Source: Candidatus Zhuqueibacterota bacterium 4484_188 (GTDB lineage: Bacteria > Calditrichota > Calditrichia > RBG-13-44-9). Taken from it: a DNA stretch of 8,139 nt. The notes below the pieces were generated by a model that worked only from the letters and a program-made list of their open reading frames with translations, was not told the DNA's origin and made no database searches. This document shows, one piece after another, positions 5,572 to 8,139 of the stretch. The position numbers and the translations under genes are program-made. The first letter of the stretch is position 1, and every line of letters begins with the position of its first letter. The stretch is from the NCBI GenBank assembly GCA_002049825.1, contig MVCZ01000152.1, forward strand, positions 1-8,139. The letters run 5' to 3'.

Positions 5572-7592
5572 TCACTCCAACCCTTTCTGCGCTGCAATCA
5601 TCGGTTCGCTGTAGAAGATTGGATCGACCTGCTCGACAATGTCTGCAGGGACTTCAAGAAAATGACGTTTATTTTCTATGGGAATACAGGCTCGGCGAGC
5701 TCCGTTATCCATTCCAATTTGCAAAACTTCCTGGACAGAGGGCAGGGCTTTAATATTTCCCTGAATAGTCAGATCACCCAGGATGATTGTCGCAGCCTTA
5801 ATGGGCTTTTTCCGAACCGCGGAATATAATGCTACAAAAAAAGCAACACCCATCGGTGCATCGATGTTGGAACCAAGTAAATTCACACACTCAACATGAA
5901 AGTCAGTAATATCAACTTCCCGACCGATTCCAAATTCTACTTTATGACTTTTCAAATAGATGAATGCCCGATTCAATGATTCTTTCATAAGTTTTTGCAT
6001 ACCGCCGGATTGATGAAGCTTGCCGGTACCTGCCGAGATACCGACCTCGATTCTGAATAATCCCGGGGCACCGGTAGTTTCCACGAAAATCGAGTAGACG
6101 CTTCCGGGTGAAAGCGGATCGGGTGAAATCAGGTCTCTACCTCCCTCTTCGGGAACTCCTACGAACAATTCCTCCCTGGTTTCATTATCGATAAAAGAAA
6201 AGCTGGTGTGTGAATACTCAAATGAAAGCATTTTTTTAGCTGCTCTTTCACCCGGCGACGGCCCTCCAATGCAATTTGTAAATAGGTTCGCATCTCATCC
6301 TTGGTCACCTGCCCATCGGGATGGATTAGCTTGACCAAACCGGAAACCGTTTTACGGACCGCTTTAGCATCCCTGGCATTCAAATGATCTCCCAGCGAAA
6401 AATAGAAATCCATTTTCTCTGTGAAATTTGATCTGCGGGTTTCACGAAATGCTTCCGCCAAGTAGTCTACCACAAATCCGTAACGATTGGTAAACAACTC
6501 CTTGGACATTTTGGGTAATTCCCAACCTGGCAAATAATAATGGAAACGATCGATAAGCGCAGGGTCAGTCATTTTTTCGGGCAACGGTTGAAACAAGTGG
6601 CTGGTTTTGGTCAGGACATCAATGGGTTGATTGACGTTGCCCAAAAAGCACATACTTGCATTCGCAGTGATTTCTTCTCTTCCTCTGCTGAAAGAACCGG
6701 ATTCCATATAATCTTTGAGAATATCCACAACATCTTTTTCATGTAAATCCATCCCACCTACTTCATCAAATGCAACCACATCCCACAAACCAACAAGGCC
6801 CACTTTCCTGCTCGCCATGTTATAAAACAAATTTGCTACGGTTGTTTTACCACCGGACACTAAAATAGAAAAAGGTGAAATTTCCCGGTAAACAAATGAT
6901 TTACCGGTACCGCGAGGACCCAATTCAACTAAATTAAAATTGGTCTCAACCATCGGAATTAATCGGATGAGCAGCAGTAGCTTTTGTCTTTCAGCAAATT
7001 GTTCCGGTTCCAACCCGGTTGAGGTAATCAGGAAATCAATCCATTCCCCGGTGGTGAACTTTTCCCGCCCGGACTGGTATTCTTCAAAATCAAAGGAAGC
7101 CAACTGGATCGGTTTCAGATCGGAAATCCAGAATGGACTTTTCCGCCCTCGCTGCTCCTCATCATACATATATTGGAGATTAACTTCACTCCAAACACCG
7201 CCTTCCAACAGCCTTTCGTAAGTCCTTATAAAATGATTTGGTATGTGTATGTAATTATCGTTAAAATTGATCAATTCAGCCCAGTATTTATCTTCACTGG
7301 CAACCAAACGAACTTTTACTTTGTCAATAAAAGTGTATTCACCCTGCTCTTTGACCCAGGCTTTCGCTTTGTTGGCTTCATCCGGATTGATTACATTTTT
7401 GGAAATAATGTCGTTTACGATTAACAATCCCGCCTGAATCGCCATCTCTTCATCAGTGGCGCAATATTTTCCCAACAGATATTCCAGCACATAAACCGGA
7501 ATATTGGCACCAACCTTCACTTTACGAACCAGGTCTTTGCGAACCACTTTACCCGGAAATACTTGATTCACTTTTTGATCAAATTGGGTCAT
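5572..7592 (-). CDS. brxL: BrxL, BREX AAA+ ATPase with Lon-like C-terminal domain, split by a -1 frameshift
   Basis: BrxL is a core effector of BREX phage defence. It is a ring-forming AAA+ protein on DNA, needed for phage restriction but not for host methylation. The first frame runs from ATG 7592 and contains Walker A GPRGTGKS (225-232, Lys231) and Walker B VVAFDE (Asp276, Glu277). It continues out of family to a stop at 6159. The matching C-terminal half lies in the -1 frame from codon 455 (6231) to the stop at 5572. The joined protein would have 673 residues, about the usual BrxL length. The join is exactly at a run of seven A (6231-6237). The C-terminal domain is Lon-like, but DAPMG (Met581) and PSVQE (Gln621) replace the Lon motifs carrying the catalytic Ser and Lys. 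The gene lies 30 nt after the HEPN gene on the same strand and so is probably in one operon. The RBS is weak (GGAAAG 11 nt upstream). Codons are more AT-rich than in the core genes, which suggests transfer. No other BREX gene is visible; brxL is often last in its operon, so others may lie beyond the right edge. Confidence 0.87.
6231..6252 (-). promoter_or_regulatory. Candidate -1 ribosomal frameshift site in brxL
   Basis: In the first frame the mRNA reads CTA AAA AAA TGC, so the heptamer A_AAA_AAA is in the correct X_XXY_YYZ phase. A one-base slip back gives Leu-Lys-Lys-Met-Leu-Ser and joins the two halves of the protein seamlessly. An SD-like GGTGA (6248-6252) ends 10 nt upstream of the heptamer, the spacing of the stimulatory SD in E. 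coli dnaX. I find no strong downstream stem-loop. Without slippage, 23 more codons are read to a stop at 6159, giving a 477-residue AAA+ protein without the Lon-like domain. One missing A in a run of eight (by mutation or sequencing error) would give the same picture. Confidence 0.4.
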
Positions 7593-7622
7593 TTTTTATG
7601 AGTCTTTCCACGCTGAAATAAA

Positions 7623-8066
7623 TTAAAAATATGCAGGATAATGATTTTGTAACCACTTTCGTAAATCTGAATACAATTCCCGAGCACTGCTGATTAGCTC
7701 AGCAACCTCTCCTTTTGAGATAGTGCCTGCCGCATCGTAATCACTGACGTTTCGTTTTGCCCGGCAGGCATTTAAATAATGGTACAGTTCTTCATAATCG
7801 CTACCGAGCGTCAATGGCAAACTTTGTATAACCCGGTAGTGTTCGCTCTGCCCACGAGCCGGCTTGTATCCGGAGCAATACAACGCCACGGTACAGCATT
7901 GCAGCGCCGCATTGTAAGCAATGGCAAAACGCCAGTCTTCAGATACATTTTCCACCTGGCAGTCCTGCAAATCTCTTTCAATGATTTTCAATAAATTTTG
8001 TACTTCTTCACGGCTGGTACTATGTGGTTTCAGCCATCCATTCCTTTCCCATTCGCTTAAACTCAT
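7623..8066 (-). CDS. HEPN-domain protein, probable partner of the upstream nucleotidyltransferase
   Basis: The protein has 147 residues, is all-helical in appearance, and resembles the HEPN family that begins with S-L-x-x-W-x-x-N-G-W-L-x-P-H and is encoded next to minimal nucleotidyltransferases. Conserved-looking features are SEDWRFAIAYNAALQ (42-56), HYRVIQSL (76-83) and a CRAKRNVSDYD motif (101-111). HEPN proteins are often RNase toxins with an R-x4-6-H motif. Here Arg105 is followed at that spacing by Tyr110 and no His, so the canonical RNase site is not met. The protein may instead bind nucleotide or RNA, or serve as partner of the transferase. The start at 8066 is supported by AGGGG 6 nt upstream. 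The first 47 nt overlap the end of the upstream gene, indicating translational coupling, and brxL follows after 30 nt. The family call is by recognition; the biological role is inferred. Confidence 0.72.
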   Translation of the reverse strand: MSLSEWERNGWLKPHSTSREEVQNLLKIIERDLQDCQVENVSEDWRFAIAYNAALQCCTVALYCSGYKPARGQSEHYRVIQSLPLTLGSDYEELYHYLNACRAKRNVSDYDAAGTISKGEVAELISSARELYSDLRKWLQNHYPAYF

Positions 8067-8139
8067 GGGAATCCCCTAATACAAATATTTTTGGTTCATG
8101 AAATAACGTAGTAAGAAAATGATCTTTTTTCTTTAAACG
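8020..8139 (-). CDS. C-terminal end of a probable nucleotidyltransferase (MNT) paired with the HEPN gene (runs off the right edge)
   Basis: A frame open from the window edge reads RLKKKDHFLTTLFHEPKIFV, then LGDSHEFKRMGKEWMAETT, and stops with TAG at 8020-8022. The tail has a clear beta-strand/turn (PKIFVLGD) followed by a helix. It resembles the last residues of the small nucleotidyltransferases that commonly precede this kind of HEPN gene. The frame overlaps the HEPN start by 47 nt, typical for MNT/HEPN pairs, and the HEPN RBS lies inside it. Only 39 residues are visible and the catalytic G-S-x10-D-x-D site would be outside the window, so the function is an inference from position and the short tail. 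Confidence 0.5.
   Translation of the reverse strand, partial: RLKKKDHFLTTLFHEPKIFVLGDSHEFKRMGKEWMAETT

Noticed and set aside
5572..6231. Independent translation of the Lon-like domain from ATG 6231
   Set aside because: The nearest SD-like site, GGTGA, ends 16 nt before this ATG, too far for efficient initiation, while the spacing to the slippery heptamer is optimal. Reinitiation is not excluded, but it is less likely than a frameshift or a missing base.

Overview
The window reads as bacterial chromosome, probably from a lineage near the FCB superphylum (Calditrichota-like or a related candidate phylum). The inference rests on three things: a Tricorn-type protease, a long-form citrate synthase of the kind seen in anaerobic and FCB-like bacteria, and a near-perfect Shine-Dalgarno before rpsA. 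That last point argues against mainstream Bacteroidota, which mostly lack SD sites. A tRNA-Sec gene shows that the genome probably decodes UGA as selenocysteine. The taxonomy is inference only.

Layout. 1-392 (minus): the N-terminus of ribosomal protein S1, running off the left edge, with its RBS and a sigma70-like promoter. 683-3601 (minus): a complete, probably exported Tricorn-family protease. 3602-4034: a divergent intergenic region with a leader hairpin. 4035-5284 (plus): a citrate synthase gene broken by an internal deletion of roughly 35 codons that also shifts the frame, followed by a strong intrinsic terminator. 5374-5512 (plus): a promoter and tRNA-Sec (selC). 5572-8139 (minus): a visibly more AT-rich accessory segment holding, in order of transcription, the C-terminal end of a probable nucleotidyltransferase (MNT), an overlapping HEPN-domain protein, and a BrxL-type AAA+/Lon-like protein of BREX phage defence.

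The accessory segment is the interesting part. It is an MNT-HEPN-BrxL operon whose 3' end lies about 60 bp from the 3' end of selC, a classic integration site for genomic islands. brxL is split into two frames exactly at an in-phase A_AAA_AAA heptamer with an SD-like GGTGA 10 nt upstream. This is the dnaX-like geometry for -1 ribosomal frameshifting, although a homopolymer sequencing error or a true mutation explains the split equally simply. The Lon-like domain beyond the shift has Met and Gln where Lon has its catalytic Ser and Lys, so it is unlikely to be an active protease.

The core genes (S1, Tricorn, citrate synthase, selC) are ordinary chromosomal neighbours with no obvious shared pathway. 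Both citrate synthase and brxL are interrupted. The brxL break is a one-base homopolymer matter, whereas the citrate synthase lesion is too large to be one.
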